In this document: positions 16,243 through 25,269 of the stretch, in pieces
How positions within the stretch are numbered: position 1 is the stretch's first letter
How the letters are laid out: each line of letters opens with the position of its first letter
NCBI RefSeq assembly: GCF_001831495.1
Contig: NZ_CP017689.1
Location: 3,348,001 to 3,412,000 of the forward strand
From: Thalassotalea crassostreae
GTDB taxonomy: Bacteria > Pseudomonadota > Gammaproteobacteria > Enterobacterales > Alteromonadaceae
Direction: 5' to 3'
DNA: 64,000 nucleotides
Notes under the pieces: model-generated
What the model saw: only the letters and a program-made list of their open reading frames with translations
What the model was told of the DNA's origin: nothing
The model's database searches: none
Position numbers and translations under genes: made by a program

Positions 16243-18111
16243 ATGAAAAACTTTAATATGAGAAACACCAAGATAAAAAACTCATTTATAAAACTGTCAT
16301 GTGTTTTGACAACAGTGTTACTGACTAATATTAATGCCTACGCAGAAGATGAAAAGAGTTGGCGCTTTATCAGCCTTGCCGATTGGCACTGGGCTGAAAA
16401 ACACATTATGGGGGAACGTTTCAAGGATTACCCCGCTTCGGTTGATCAAAACATTGATACCTTAAAAATGATGAAGCGTGATTATGGTGGCGATCTTATT
16501 ATTTTACCTGGTGACAGCAATGGTGGTCATTGGGATACGCCGAAGTTCATCAAAAAATTCAATCCAAAATTAACGCCTCAGCAATCGATATTACAAGCTG
16601 GAAAACTTTGTTATGACGGTATGATTGATACCTTCACCAGAGGCGGTTATGACACCTTACTAATGGCTGTGGGCGATCACGAAGTAGGCGACAACCCTTG
16701 GCCTGTAGGCTCAGATGTATCCAAGTACCAAGCTGAGTTTAGAGAAAGTTTTGCAAACGCTTTTAACTACACAAAAGATGGAAGTCGGTTTAAGTACAGT
16801 GAAAAAATTGGCAGTGCTGACTCAAGACCATTAGCAACAAAGTATCAAGATACATCGTACGCTTATCAGCATAAAAACGCGTTATTTGTCACTATGGATG
16901 TATTCCATCAAGTCGATTATAAAACCGCTTTAGGTGAGCAAGGTAGTGTTACCGGCACCGTTGTAGGTCCACATTTAGCTTGGTTAGAGTCGGTGTTATC
17001 CGAAGCACGTAAAGATACTTCAATAAAACATATATTTGTGCAATCGCATTTGCCGGTAATTTACCCTGTTCGTAAAGTAAGTAGCAGTGGCATGTTGATT
17101 GATGATGGCGTCGAAAGCCCGTTTTGGCAATTAATGCGGAAATATAAAGTGGACATCTATTTTGCCGGCGAAGTTCATGCTAATACCGTGACCAAAGATC
17201 CAGAGTCTGATTTACTGCAAGTAGTAACTCGGGGTAACTTCTTCACCAATTTTCAAACCATTGATGTTAGCGATGACAAAATTAAAATGACTTTGTTGCG
17301 ACATTATGGCGAAGACACATCAGATGGAAACTATCGCGAAGCAGGAATATTAAGTGTTGATAAATCAGGCTCTTCTACAAAGATAAGCAGCAGTGGTGAA
17401 TTAGCATTACTTGCGACAAAATCTAAACTATTGAATTACACCTTTGAGCAAGATTATGCCGAGCAAGACCGCCCTATCAATGGACTTAGCGAAAAGAAAA
17501 GCAGTTATGTTCTTGATGGTAAGCGCTGTGAGCGAGTGTTGCCTAATTTAGGTACGTTTGGCGATCAATATGACGCCTTGCAGTGTGACGTAAAACTTGT
17601 AAAGGGGCAAAATGGTAACGCTGGGAAGTTCTCAAAAGAATCACGTATGGCTTCTTTTGCCATGGGGCCATTACAAGGTAAACATGCTGTTGCGTTTGAA
17701 CTGTCCTTTAAAACTGACTCAAAAGCCAATCAAATTTTAATTAACACGGCAACCATTTGGGGTAATAGAACGAGGGATTTTCTAAATCTATATTTAGATG
17801 ACGGAGTGGCGACGGTTGCAATATCAGATTCAAAAATGCTTAAAGCTCAATCAAATAAGCTTAATGATGGCAAGTGGCATCGCATTAAGGTGAGTATGCC
17901 ACATGACAATGCAAAGCTTTCACAACTTATTATTGAAATTGACGGCGAGGTTGTCGAGGCAACGCAAACTAACGGCGATGGACAAATAAAGCTCAATCAA
18001 AGTATGCGTTTTACCATTGGCGGTATGGGTTATAGCCGTAATGCCTTAAAGGCAGTGCCGGTGACTAATTTTATTGGCTTGATTGACGATGTGTCGCTAT
18101 GGACTCTGTAG
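16243..18111 (+). CDS. Exported calcineurin-like metallophosphoesterase with LamG-like C-terminal domain
   Basis: I choose ATG 16243; a TTG at 16222 would overlap the upstream gene and ATG 16258 is also possible. A signal peptide ends near NAYAEDE. The phosphoesterase part (about residues 45-330) shows the metal-ligand series in order: ADWHW, PGDSNG, GDHEVGD, QSHLPV and FAGEVHAN. The usual family motifs would be GNHE and GHxH, so an Asn-to-Asp and a His-to-Glu change are present. A concanavalin-like LamG/pentraxin domain fills about residues 420-620, with FELSFKT and GLIDDVSLW. The substrate is unknown; polysaccharide phosphate, sulfate or nucleotide are all possible. It sits in the glycosidase operon, 37 bases before the RbsD/FucU-like gene. 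Confidence 0.75.
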   Translation: MKNFNMRNTKIKNSFIKLSCVLTTVLLTNINAYAEDEKSWRFISLADWHWAEKHIMGERFKDYPASVDQNIDTLKMMKRDYGGDLIILPGDSNGGHWDTPKFIKKFNPKLTPQQSILQAGKLCYDGMIDTFTRGGYDTLLMAVGDHEVGDNPWPVGSDVSKYQAEFRESFANAFNYTKDGSRFKYSEKIGSADSRPLATKYQDTSYAYQHKNALFVTMDVFHQVDYKTALGEQGSVTGTVVGPHLAWLESVLSEARKDTSIKHIFVQSHLPVIYPVRKVSSSGMLIDDGVESPFWQLMRKYKVDIYFAGEVHANTVTKDPESDLLQVVTRGNFFTNFQTIDVSDDKIKMTLLRHYGEDTSDGNYREAGILSVDKSGSSTKISSSGELALLATKSKLLNYTFEQDYAEQDRPINGLSEKKSSYVLDGKRCERVLPNLGTFGDQYDALQCDVKLVKGQNGNAGKFSKESRMASFAMGPLQGKHAVAFELSFKTDSKANQILINTATIWGNRTRDFLNLYLDDGVATVAISDSKMLKAQSNKLNDGKWHRIKVSMPHDNAKLSQLIIEIDGEVVEATQTNGDGQIKLNQSMRFTIGGMGYSRNALKAVPVTNFIGLIDDVSLWTL

Positions 18112-18148
18112 CAAGCAGTGGACTAACGTATAAGAAGGGATTGTAATA

Positions 18149-18721
18149 ATGAATAAATTGACTTTAATGATAACTGGCCTGCTGTTAACCATTAGTGCAT
18201 ACATCGCACCATATTCTTACGCGAAAGAATCAAATGAAAACTTAAAAATAGTGCAAGATTGGCGCGCTGAACTAGCCAAACAACTCCCTGTGCTTGGCCA
18301 TCGTAATTTTATTGTTATTGCCGATTCTGCTTACCCGCAGCAGAGTAATTCAGGTATCAAAACCATTTATACAGGTGATAGCCAAATTGCAGTATTGAAA
18401 GAAGTTCTTGCTGCAGTCGATAAAGCGTCGCATGTCAATGGTACAATCTATATTGATAAAGAACTTTCATTTATTCCAGAGCACAACGCTAAAGGTATTG
18501 AGGCGTACAGAGAGGCACTCGATAAAACCTTAGCTAACCGTGACATTCAGCGCCTTGAACATATGGAAATAATTAAAAAGCTTGATGCCAGCAGTGACCT
18601 GTTTAATGTATTAATCTTAAAAACCGACTTAACATTACCTTACACTTCGGTATTTATTGAGCTCGGTGCGGGTTATTGGGACGAAAAGTCAGAAAGCGAA
18701 CTTAGAAACAGCATGAAATAA
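18149..18721 (+). CDS. Exported RbsD/FucU-like sugar mutarotase
   Basis: The product has 190 residues with a signal peptide (MNKLTLMITGLLLTISAYIA, cleavage near YSYAKE). The mature part resembles the RbsD/FucU family: VLGHRNFIVIADSAYP matches the conserved GHGDxxVxxDAxxP segment, with His51 and Asp59 at the same spacing as the His and Asp of D-ribose pyranase. The C-terminal LPYTSVFIELGAGYW resembles the PYANxIL strand that lines the active site. Family members interconvert anomers or ring forms of ribose or fucose and are normally cytoplasmic, so an exported form is unusual. Placement after GH2, GH116 and phosphoesterase genes suggests it equilibrates sugars released in the periplasm. The family is fairly sure; the substrate is not known. 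Confidence 0.65.
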   Translation: MNKLTLMITGLLLTISAYIAPYSYAKESNENLKIVQDWRAELAKQLPVLGHRNFIVIADSAYPQQSNSGIKTIYTGDSQIAVLKEVLAAVDKASHVNGTIYIDKELSFIPEHNAKGIEAYREALDKTLANRDIQRLEHMEIIKKLDASSDLFNVLILKTDLTLPYTSVFIELGAGYWDEKSESELRNSMK

Positions 18722-18946
18722 ACCAAAAGACCTGTCGTTATACAACAAACTCGAACTCGACCAAACTGGCTGGTCTTATTTATATTACAGATATTGAATC
18801 CTATAAGTGCTCTATTATATAGCTTACCTCTAAGCTATTTATTACCTTATTTATTGAAAAAAATATGAATAAAATTAGCTTTATTTTATACATGAAAATT
18901 ATAAACGACTAATTTTACCGGGTAAGTCACAAATCTAGGAGGATTT

Positions 18947-19336
18947 ATGAAACTTAGCCCGCTTTTATTATCGACTCTAATTGCTACCGCAATGACTTCC
19001 TTTAATTTATCGGCACTAGATAATGTTGCGCTTAAATTTGAGGCTATGGATAACTCGCGAAATACTCTGATATGTATCGCCTCAGCCAGCAACAACATTA
19101 GAAAGCTAAAAGCCCTATCGAGAATGGATGAATATGGTGTTAGAGATATCACTGAAAATTTAACCTGTAATAATACAGACGTTACCAGTTTTGCCGCCCA
19201 GTATGGCGCTTCAAAGACGACAAAATATTTAAGTATGCACGCACCTAAAAAATATAAAATTAATATCGATGATATAGAAATTGAAGATATTGCTAAAAAC
19301 CCACAAGGTCAGGTTATTTATGTTGTAAGTAACTAG
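18947..19336 (+). CDS. Small periplasmic protein, DUF3718-like
   Basis: The product has 129 residues with a clean signal peptide (MKLSPLLLSTLIATAMTSFNLSA). Two Cys (in TLICIASA and NLTCNNTD) are placed as in DUF3718 proteins, which are common and paralogous in Alteromonadales. The C-terminus is acidic and repetitive (INIDDIEIEDIAKN). GGAGGA lies eight bases before the ATG. Function is unknown. It is separated from the sugar operon by 225 bases, so it is likely an independent gene with its own promoter and terminator. Confidence 0.6.
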   Translation: MKLSPLLLSTLIATAMTSFNLSALDNVALKFEAMDNSRNTLICIASASNNIRKLKALSRMDEYGVRDITENLTCNNTDVTSFAAQYGASKTTKYLSMHAPKKYKINIDDIEIEDIAKNPQGQVIYVVSN

Positions 19337-19360
19337 AGCGGTTTAAATCTGAGTAACATG

Positions 19361-19395
19361 GGCATTAGCTAATCCAAAATAGCTAATGCCTTTTT
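19361..19395 (+). terminator. Rho-independent terminator between convergent genes
   Basis: GGCATTAGCTA and TAGCTAATGCC form an 11-bp perfect stem with an eight-base loop, followed by five T. It ends the DUF3718-like gene and faces the convergent sulfatase. Confidence 0.88.
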
Positions 19396-19424
19396 GAGTA
19401 CACTCTTATTCAGAGCTAGGTTTA

Positions 19425-20903
19425 TCACTCGGCTTTATTCCAAACAACCTCACTCATTTTTTGCTCAAAATCTTTGATCAAATCTTTATATTGTTTGTCA
19501 CCTGCTAAATTATTCCATTCATCAGGATCTTGTTCTAAGTCGTATAAATGACGAGTGCCGTCTGCCATTACGGTAAATCGATATCTGTCGGTTACAACGC
19601 CATGGCTTCCTTTAGCGCTGGTGTGAGCAATATTTTCCCATTCAACATCACTGCCGTTTGCATGTAATAAAGGAACTAAACTCGTGCCATGCAATTTAAT
19701 CTTGCTATCTACCTTAGCACCCGTAAGCTCCATAAGCGTTGGATACAAATCGATATTTTGCACGATTTTGTCAACTACTGTGCCGCCAATTGTCTTTGGT
19801 GTTTTGATAAGCAATGGACTGCGTAGTGAAATATGGAATGGCGTGTTCTTGCGCCATAAACCATGATCAGTTAAATGATAACCATGATCGCCCCAAACAA
19901 TGATAATGGTATTGTCGTACAGACCTTCGTCTTTTAACGCTTTTATAACCTTACCCATTTGCGCATCTGCATAGCTAGTACTAGCCATATAACCGCGTAT
20001 AAGTTTTTGCGCAGTATTATCATCCACGCCTTCATTCCACCCATGGTCACGGGTTTTGCTTTTATACTTTGCATTATCAAATGCGGCTTTTGCGCCCTGA
20101 GGAAAATACGCTAATTTACCGGCATCTTTAGGGTACATATCAAAATATTTCTTCGGCGCAACCCAAGGCATATGAGGTCTGGCAAAACCAGATGCGATCA
20201 TAAAGGGTTTACTTTTATCACGTTTATTTTTAATAAAATCGACGACATCTACAGCAACCTTACCATCATTTAATATTTCATCAGGACCATCAACTGCAGC
20301 ATACATCAATGAACCTGGTCCAGCGCCTTTGTCTTTGTATATTTGGATCTGATCTTCACGGCCGCCCATATCGACAATTTTTTCTAAGATTTTAGGACCG
20401 CCATCTTGAATCTTGCCCCAAAACTTACCGCCTAAATCCCATGATTTTTTCTCATTGCCCGGCACTTTTCCGTGATATAACTTACCTCTAGTGGCAGTCC
20501 AATAACCGTTATCCCTTAGAACACCCGGCCAAGTATCTTGTTTGCTAATAAGCTTAGGGTGCTTATTGTCTTTCCAGTTTTCCGCCTGAAGATCAAAGCG
20601 AACGCCCGTTAACATAGACGCTCTCGATGGATTACATAATGGGTAACTTACATAAGAGCGCTCAAACCTTACTGCATCTTGCGCAAATGCATCAATATTT
20701 GGGGTTATAGGCTCTGGTTCACCGTAAGCACCAATCAGCGGTCTTAAATCATCAAAAGCGATAAATAATATATTCGGCTTTTGCTCTGCTTGTATCGATG
20801 TTTTAGCGACCGATTTGGTTTGGCTAGCGTCATTGGCGAGCAAACCGAAACTTGTCGCCCATATACTCACAGCGCATATGACTTTCACACTCAAATTTTT
20901 CAT
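19425..20903 (-). CDS. Exported S1 sulfatase, iduronate-2-sulfatase-like
   Basis: I place the start at ATG 20903, which gives a normal signal peptide (MKNLSVKVICAVSIW, cleavage near LLANDA) and AAGAG upstream; a longer frame from 20954 would overlap the neighbour. The core begins FIAFDDLRPLIGAYG, a variant calcium motif. The catalytic signature C-N-P-S-R-A-S-M-L-T-G places the Cys at residue 90. ASGFARPHMPWVAPKKY, VWGDHGYHLTDHGLWRK and HISLRSPLLI match the iduronate-2-sulfatase-like branch, the same branch as the 7800-9233 protein. It acts on a sulfated sugar in the periplasm. It directly follows the agarase-like gene by 16 bases and is probably co-transcribed with it. Confidence 0.9.
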   Translation of the reverse strand: MKNLSVKVICAVSIWATSFGLLANDASQTKSVAKTSIQAEQKPNILFIAFDDLRPLIGAYGEPEPITPNIDAFAQDAVRFERSYVSYPLCNPSRASMLTGVRFDLQAENWKDNKHPKLISKQDTWPGVLRDNGYWTATRGKLYHGKVPGNEKKSWDLGGKFWGKIQDGGPKILEKIVDMGGREDQIQIYKDKGAGPGSLMYAAVDGPDEILNDGKVAVDVVDFIKNKRDKSKPFMIASGFARPHMPWVAPKKYFDMYPKDAGKLAYFPQGAKAAFDNAKYKSKTRDHGWNEGVDDNTAQKLIRGYMASTSYADAQMGKVIKALKDEGLYDNTIIIVWGDHGYHLTDHGLWRKNTPFHISLRSPLLIKTPKTIGGTVVDKIVQNIDLYPTLMELTGAKVDSKIKLHGTSLVPLLHANGSDVEWENIAHTSAKGSHGVVTDRYRFTVMADGTRHLYDLEQDPDEWNNLAGDKQYKDLIKDFEQKMSEVVWNKAE

Positions 20904-20919
20904 ATAACTACTCTTATAA

Positions 20920-22998
20920 TTATTGTTTACGATGTTCATATAGTGAATAACCAATTTTTCTGACAGCCTTAATTGTTTCTACATAAGGTGTATCGGTGAT
21001 ATCAACTAAACCTATCTGATAGTTTTCACCATCTCCTCGGCCTGTGATTGCTTGTGCACGATATTGAAACCAATGGGTACCGACAAATAAAGGGTTGGAT
21101 AACGCACTGCGCACATATTCGTAATAATGCTGAGCACGTTCTTGTTGATTTGAAACTTCTTGTAAACCAGTATGAAAAACACCTCGATCTAGCGCGCCAA
21201 AATGAAACTCTGTTGCCATTAATGGTTTAGTTAGACCTTTTGCCTTGCTAGTAAAGTCACGTAAATTCCTGCGATAAAGATTATAAGAAATCACATCTGC
21301 ATACTTTTCTGCCGCTCGCAATACCACGGCGTTAGTGTCACCATGTACTCGGCTACCAAGGTATAAATGATTTGGAAACACAGATTTAACTGATTCTCGG
21401 CAAATTCGATAGTACTGTTCAACCATCTGCTGATAGAACCACTCACCGTCTTCACCTACTGTATCTTTGTTAAGCTCTTTGCGATTAGCGAGTAATTCTT
21501 CAAACGACTGGAATGACGTTTTCCATGCGATATTTAGTTGCTCGATAGTCTTATATTTATCCTGCAAGTGGCTAACAAAAAACTGTTTAGCAGGCTGATC
21601 TTTTGGGCTACTGGTAATAATTTTTGCATAGCTCCACGATTGGAAAAAGTGCAATTCATTGTCGACAAAAAATCCAATATTGAATGGTGAATCAGCTTTG
21701 CCATTTTTCTTTTTATCAACTAACGAACGACGAATATTGTTAGCAAAATCCTTATCCCATGGATCTGGAAACTTCTCCTCGAGCATTCTAGTTTTATAAT
21801 TTACTGCGACGGTGAAAGGGGTCTTCTCCTCGCTATAATCTTCTGCCGTTGACCAATTGCCATAAGTATTCATCCCCCAACTTTTTAGTCGTTGATGATT
21901 GCGATCAATTGATATTTGCTTCCAATTGCTACCATACTTTCGATATAAATTTGCCATGGTATAGTCGAAACGCAGAGGACCATGGCTTGAATAGAATTTT
22001 TTATAGTAACCATTAATATTAGGTAAGTCTTTAAAGTAATGCTCGCGACCTTGAACTCGCGTATTTGCACCTTTAAACCCTACTCCAGTTACGCCGTGAG
22101 ACCAAAACAAATAGCCTTCAGGATCAACAAACCACCATTTACCATCGACTTGCTTAGTATAAAAATTGCCTGTTGCTGTTTGCTTTGGACCTTTGAGCCA
22201 GCCACCATATTTTGAACGGTCATCAGGGCCAGGATTCGCGCTTAAATCGGCTTGCTCTTGCTGTTCGCGCACTTGCCACTGCTTACTGTCTTTTAACTTT
22301 GACGGATAATCACCGTGAAGGTATTGACCAAACTTATCAACAAAAGGAAATTGATGCGATGATTGATAATCATGTAATTGATCAAGAGTAAAAGGTATTA
22401 TTGACTCGATTCGAATTAAGCCGCCTTTGGAAATATAACCATCGTCTGTTAACGGTGAAATTGTGATTTTATCAATATTTGCATTATCAATACCTGCCCA
22501 ATGACTTGGGACTGTATATGGCCCGGCGTTCATTTGTTGATATTGAGGATGCGCAGCGGCGAAACTTTCGCCAGTTTGATAAAAATAAACCACTAATGTT
22601 TTTGTCTCGCCGGAGTCTAGATATAAAGAATTTTCAATCTTTTGCCACTTGGCACTATTTGGAGAGGTGAGTTGAACTGCTGGCATAAATCGCGCATTGC
22701 CAGTATTGGTTAACTTGATTTGTAATCCGTGAAATTTTGAGAAATCCCAACCTTTCCCAGCTGTTGGTACGAGGACAACTTTACTATTCTTTCTTGAACT
22801 AAATTCAATACTTAGACTGTTGTCGAGGGAAAAACTGGCATTAGCGTTTTGTCGCTGTAACTTAATGGACTGTTCTTTTAACTCAATTTCTATCGCAAAT
22901 GAAAAAGACACAATCACGTTAATTAGCATTAAAAAAAACAACATCATTGATGCTAATTTGAACCTAGGTTGTGCCCTTCCTTTGCTGTAAAGAGTCAT
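20920..22998 (-). CDS. Agarase-like glycoside hydrolase (clan GH-A, GH50-related)
   Basis: The product has 692 residues with an N-terminal hydrophobic signal (about residues 15-35). An N-terminal beta-sandwich (about 40-210) precedes a TIM barrel. PFVDKFGQYLHGDYPSKLKD and the following NPGPDDRSKYGGW and GKWWFVDPEGYLFWSHG are signatures of GH50-like and related agarases. The catalytic pair is visible as Glu448 in FFVDNELHFF (acid/base) and Glu597 in LMATEFHFG (nucleophile). Such enzymes cleave beta-galactosidic bonds in agarose-type or related galactans. Its start codon overlaps the stop of the beta-helix gene by one base (TAATG), so translation is probably coupled. The family number should be treated as tentative. 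Confidence 0.78.
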   Translation of the reverse strand: MTLYSKGRAQPRFKLASMMLFFLMLINVIVSFSFAIEIELKEQSIKLQRQNANASFSLDNSLSIEFSSRKNSKVVLVPTAGKGWDFSKFHGLQIKLTNTGNARFMPAVQLTSPNSAKWQKIENSLYLDSGETKTLVVYFYQTGESFAAAHPQYQQMNAGPYTVPSHWAGIDNANIDKITISPLTDDGYISKGGLIRIESIIPFTLDQLHDYQSSHQFPFVDKFGQYLHGDYPSKLKDSKQWQVREQQEQADLSANPGPDDRSKYGGWLKGPKQTATGNFYTKQVDGKWWFVDPEGYLFWSHGVTGVGFKGANTRVQGREHYFKDLPNINGYYKKFYSSHGPLRFDYTMANLYRKYGSNWKQISIDRNHQRLKSWGMNTYGNWSTAEDYSEEKTPFTVAVNYKTRMLEEKFPDPWDKDFANNIRRSLVDKKKNGKADSPFNIGFFVDNELHFFQSWSYAKIITSSPKDQPAKQFFVSHLQDKYKTIEQLNIAWKTSFQSFEELLANRKELNKDTVGEDGEWFYQQMVEQYYRICRESVKSVFPNHLYLGSRVHGDTNAVVLRAAEKYADVISYNLYRRNLRDFTSKAKGLTKPLMATEFHFGALDRGVFHTGLQEVSNQQERAQHYYEYVRSALSNPLFVGTHWFQYRAQAITGRGDGENYQIGLVDITDTPYVETIKAVRKIGYSLYEHRKQ

Positions 22999-25097
22999 TA
23001 TAAATGTCTTCTTTTTGGTCTAAAAGAAGTTAAACCAAGTAGCAGCAACACATAGTAAAACGTACCGCCCGAGCCACTTGACGATTTAGTTTCCTGTTCA
23101 TTAGAGCTTTCAGTTTCGGTTTCAGTAGTGCTTGCTTGGTATGTAATTGTATAGTGTGCTTCAACATTGCCATTTTCACTTGCATCAACAACGCTATTTT
23201 CAGCAAGCTGTATTGATACTTCGCCATCACTTATTGGCGCGACATCAAATTGCCACTGCTTATCAGAAAGCTTAATCAAATTACTTAATTCAGCATTACT
23301 AACTGTTAAATTAGATAATGAAAAGTCACTGATTAACTCATCAAAAGAAATGGTAACGGTAAAGGTTGTTAATGAAGTAGTATCGGTTTCGTCAGATGAA
23401 AAGTCCGCTTGCGGCGCCGTGCTATCAAATGGGTAAATTGCCCCTAAATGTTGATTACCGGTGATTGGATTTCCTAAGATATCTTCACTTAGCGCAAACC
23501 CTGCTACCAACCCGATTGGGTCATCCGCAAAGGCAACAATTTCGATACCTTGATTACTTATCAAGTCTTGATTTGCAGGGATGTAATCAGCAAGGGTAAA
23601 TCCACCTTGATTAGCAAATTGCGGATCACCAACAATCGGATTTGTGCTTACAGCCAAGGATTCAACAGGCCAATCTGTCGCATCTAAGAAAGCGTTATTA
23701 GTCACTAAGATATCTTGAGTCGGATTTTCGCCGTCCACCAAATTGTATATATCTTGCGTGATATAGTGAGTATCACCTTCGATAATAAATAGGTTATTAG
23801 CCACTAGCAGACCATTGGTTTCATTATGTACGGCGAACTGAGCTAGCTGATCACTTTTTACGTAAACAGTATTGTTGTATATGTAGTTATTCTTGGCGGC
23901 AACTTGTGGATTATTCTTACCAACATAACCACTTGTCCACAATATTTTGCCGTCATGTGAAGCACCATTCACACCTTTTTTGCGATTACCATCATTAACA
24001 CTAACGTTATAGCGATAACTGTTGTTTTCATTGTTGCCTAAAATCTCTATAAAGCCACCGGCATTGTTTTTACTCAAGTTATACTGCACCACAATATTGG
24101 TACAGTTAAAATCGATATGAAAACCTGCAGAGTCTGCCGGTCCTTGTGCATCAAAAAATTCGTTATGCTCAATTAATAAGTTTTTACTACCCCATGGCCA
24201 CATACCACTGCCACGATTCCATTTGCGGCTATCACTGCCGCTACCCGTTCGGTGTACTTTGTTATGGCCAACATAACCACTGTTAGTGCCGCCAAATTGA
24301 ATTCCTGGTCCACCAATATCATGGAAGTAATTGTTAGTTAGCTCAACATCATAAACATTTCCCCAACGACGTTCTTCTATGTTCCTATTTGAATTAGACG
24401 TCACCTTAAACGCAGTGTGCGCTACATCGCCTATTTCAGAATTTTGCATAGTGACATTGGTTAACTTGGTCGTACCGTTGTTATTATTGTATAAGCGTAC
24501 GCCCCAACCATATGCTTGTGTACCGTTTGGTGTATTAACATCGCTACCACGACCTTCGTAACCAAACTCTTCAAAGTACACGTCATGGATATACAAATTA
24601 TCAAAAGTAATGTGACCAAAGTCTGCAGCATTATCAAACGAGTTTATATCAACTAATATACCAAGACGCATTGGACTCGAGCCTCGATACTTTTTCTTAA
24701 TACCGCCATCGGCAGTTATTTCGATATTACTGACATTAATGTGGCGTGGATTTATCAGCTCTATGCCGGCTAATTCCCCTGCAGCATCAATAATTGCTCG
24801 TTGCTCTAAATCGCCAAAATTGCTGATTGAAATGGGTGATTCTGCATTGCCAGAGATGTTGCTTAGCTTAATGGTTCCTAGAAACGTTTGGCCGCCAGCA
24901 AGGTAGATGTTATCGCCCGGCTGCAACGCTAAAGAATTTAATTTACTTAACGATTGGAATGCTTGCTCTGGCGATAATCCATCAAAATTATCACTACCAG
25001 TGTTGTCCACATAGTAATCGGTAGCAAAAGCAGGAAGTGATAAGACAATACTTGCAATTAAAGTACTTTTTTTAATAACTGATGTGATAACTTTCAT
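22998..25097 (-). CDS. Secreted parallel beta-helix protein with GlyGly-CTERM tail
   Basis: The product has 699 residues. A signal peptide (LIASIVLSLPAFA) is followed by DYYVDNTGSDNFDGLSPEQAF, typical of right-handed beta-helix glycosidases and lyases. Repeated Asn-rich turns (NNYFHDIGGPGIQFGG, NNYIYNNTVYVK) continue to about residue 520. A bacterial Ig-like domain (about 560-665) follows. The C-terminus has the layout of a GlyGly-CTERM sorting signal: a SGSGG motif, a hydrophobic helix and a basic end (RPKRRHL). Proteins with such tails are processed by rhombosortase and exported by type II secretion. Beta-helix folds include iota-carrageenases, GH28-like enzymes and polysaccharide lyases; I cannot assign one. 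It heads the operon with the agarase-like enzyme and sulfatase. Confidence 0.78.
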   Translation of the reverse strand: MKVITSVIKKSTLIASIVLSLPAFATDYYVDNTGSDNFDGLSPEQAFQSLSKLNSLALQPGDNIYLAGGQTFLGTIKLSNISGNAESPISISNFGDLEQRAIIDAAGELAGIELINPRHINVSNIEITADGGIKKKYRGSSPMRLGILVDINSFDNAADFGHITFDNLYIHDVYFEEFGYEGRGSDVNTPNGTQAYGWGVRLYNNNNGTTKLTNVTMQNSEIGDVAHTAFKVTSNSNRNIEERRWGNVYDVELTNNYFHDIGGPGIQFGGTNSGYVGHNKVHRTGSGSDSRKWNRGSGMWPWGSKNLLIEHNEFFDAQGPADSAGFHIDFNCTNIVVQYNLSKNNAGGFIEILGNNENNSYRYNVSVNDGNRKKGVNGASHDGKILWTSGYVGKNNPQVAAKNNYIYNNTVYVKSDQLAQFAVHNETNGLLVANNLFIIEGDTHYITQDIYNLVDGENPTQDILVTNNAFLDATDWPVESLAVSTNPIVGDPQFANQGGFTLADYIPANQDLISNQGIEIVAFADDPIGLVAGFALSEDILGNPITGNQHLGAIYPFDSTAPQADFSSDETDTTSLTTFTVTISFDELISDFSLSNLTVSNAELSNLIKLSDKQWQFDVAPISDGEVSIQLAENSVVDASENGNVEAHYTITYQASTTETETESSNEQETKSSSGSGGTFYYVLLLLGLTSFRPKRRHL

Positions 25098-25110
25098 AGT
25101 GTTCTTTTTA

Positions 25111-25130
25111 TTTTATAATATAAATCACAC
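25111..25130 (-). promoter_or_regulatory. Shared AT-rich promoter-proximal motif, copy 1
   Basis: TTTTATAATATAAATCACAC lies 14 bases upstream of the beta-helix start codon. The same 20-base string with one change occurs before the KDPGal aldolase gene at 35959-35978, and a looser form precedes the mutarotase gene. It may be a promoter core or a regulator site common to the sugar regulon. Confidence 0.5.
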
Positions 25131-25181
25131 ATTATAACAGATGGATAAATTGATCAATCTTTAGACCGCATTTTTGACAAA

Positions 25182-25217
25182 TAAAAAACCAGTTTATCAA
25201 GACTATCAATAAACTGG
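25182..25217 (-). terminator. Rho-independent terminator after a sulfatase gene
   Basis: CCAGTTTAT and ATAAACTGG form a 9-bp stem, with a T-run downstream on the minus strand. A second palindrome, GAGCGTTAATTTAACGCTC, lies at 25231-25249, between it and the sulfatase stop codon. Confidence 0.8.
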
Positions 25218-25269
25218 CTTAAACTATAAAGAGCGTTAATTTAACGCTCATTTAACTTTGTTGAAGGTA

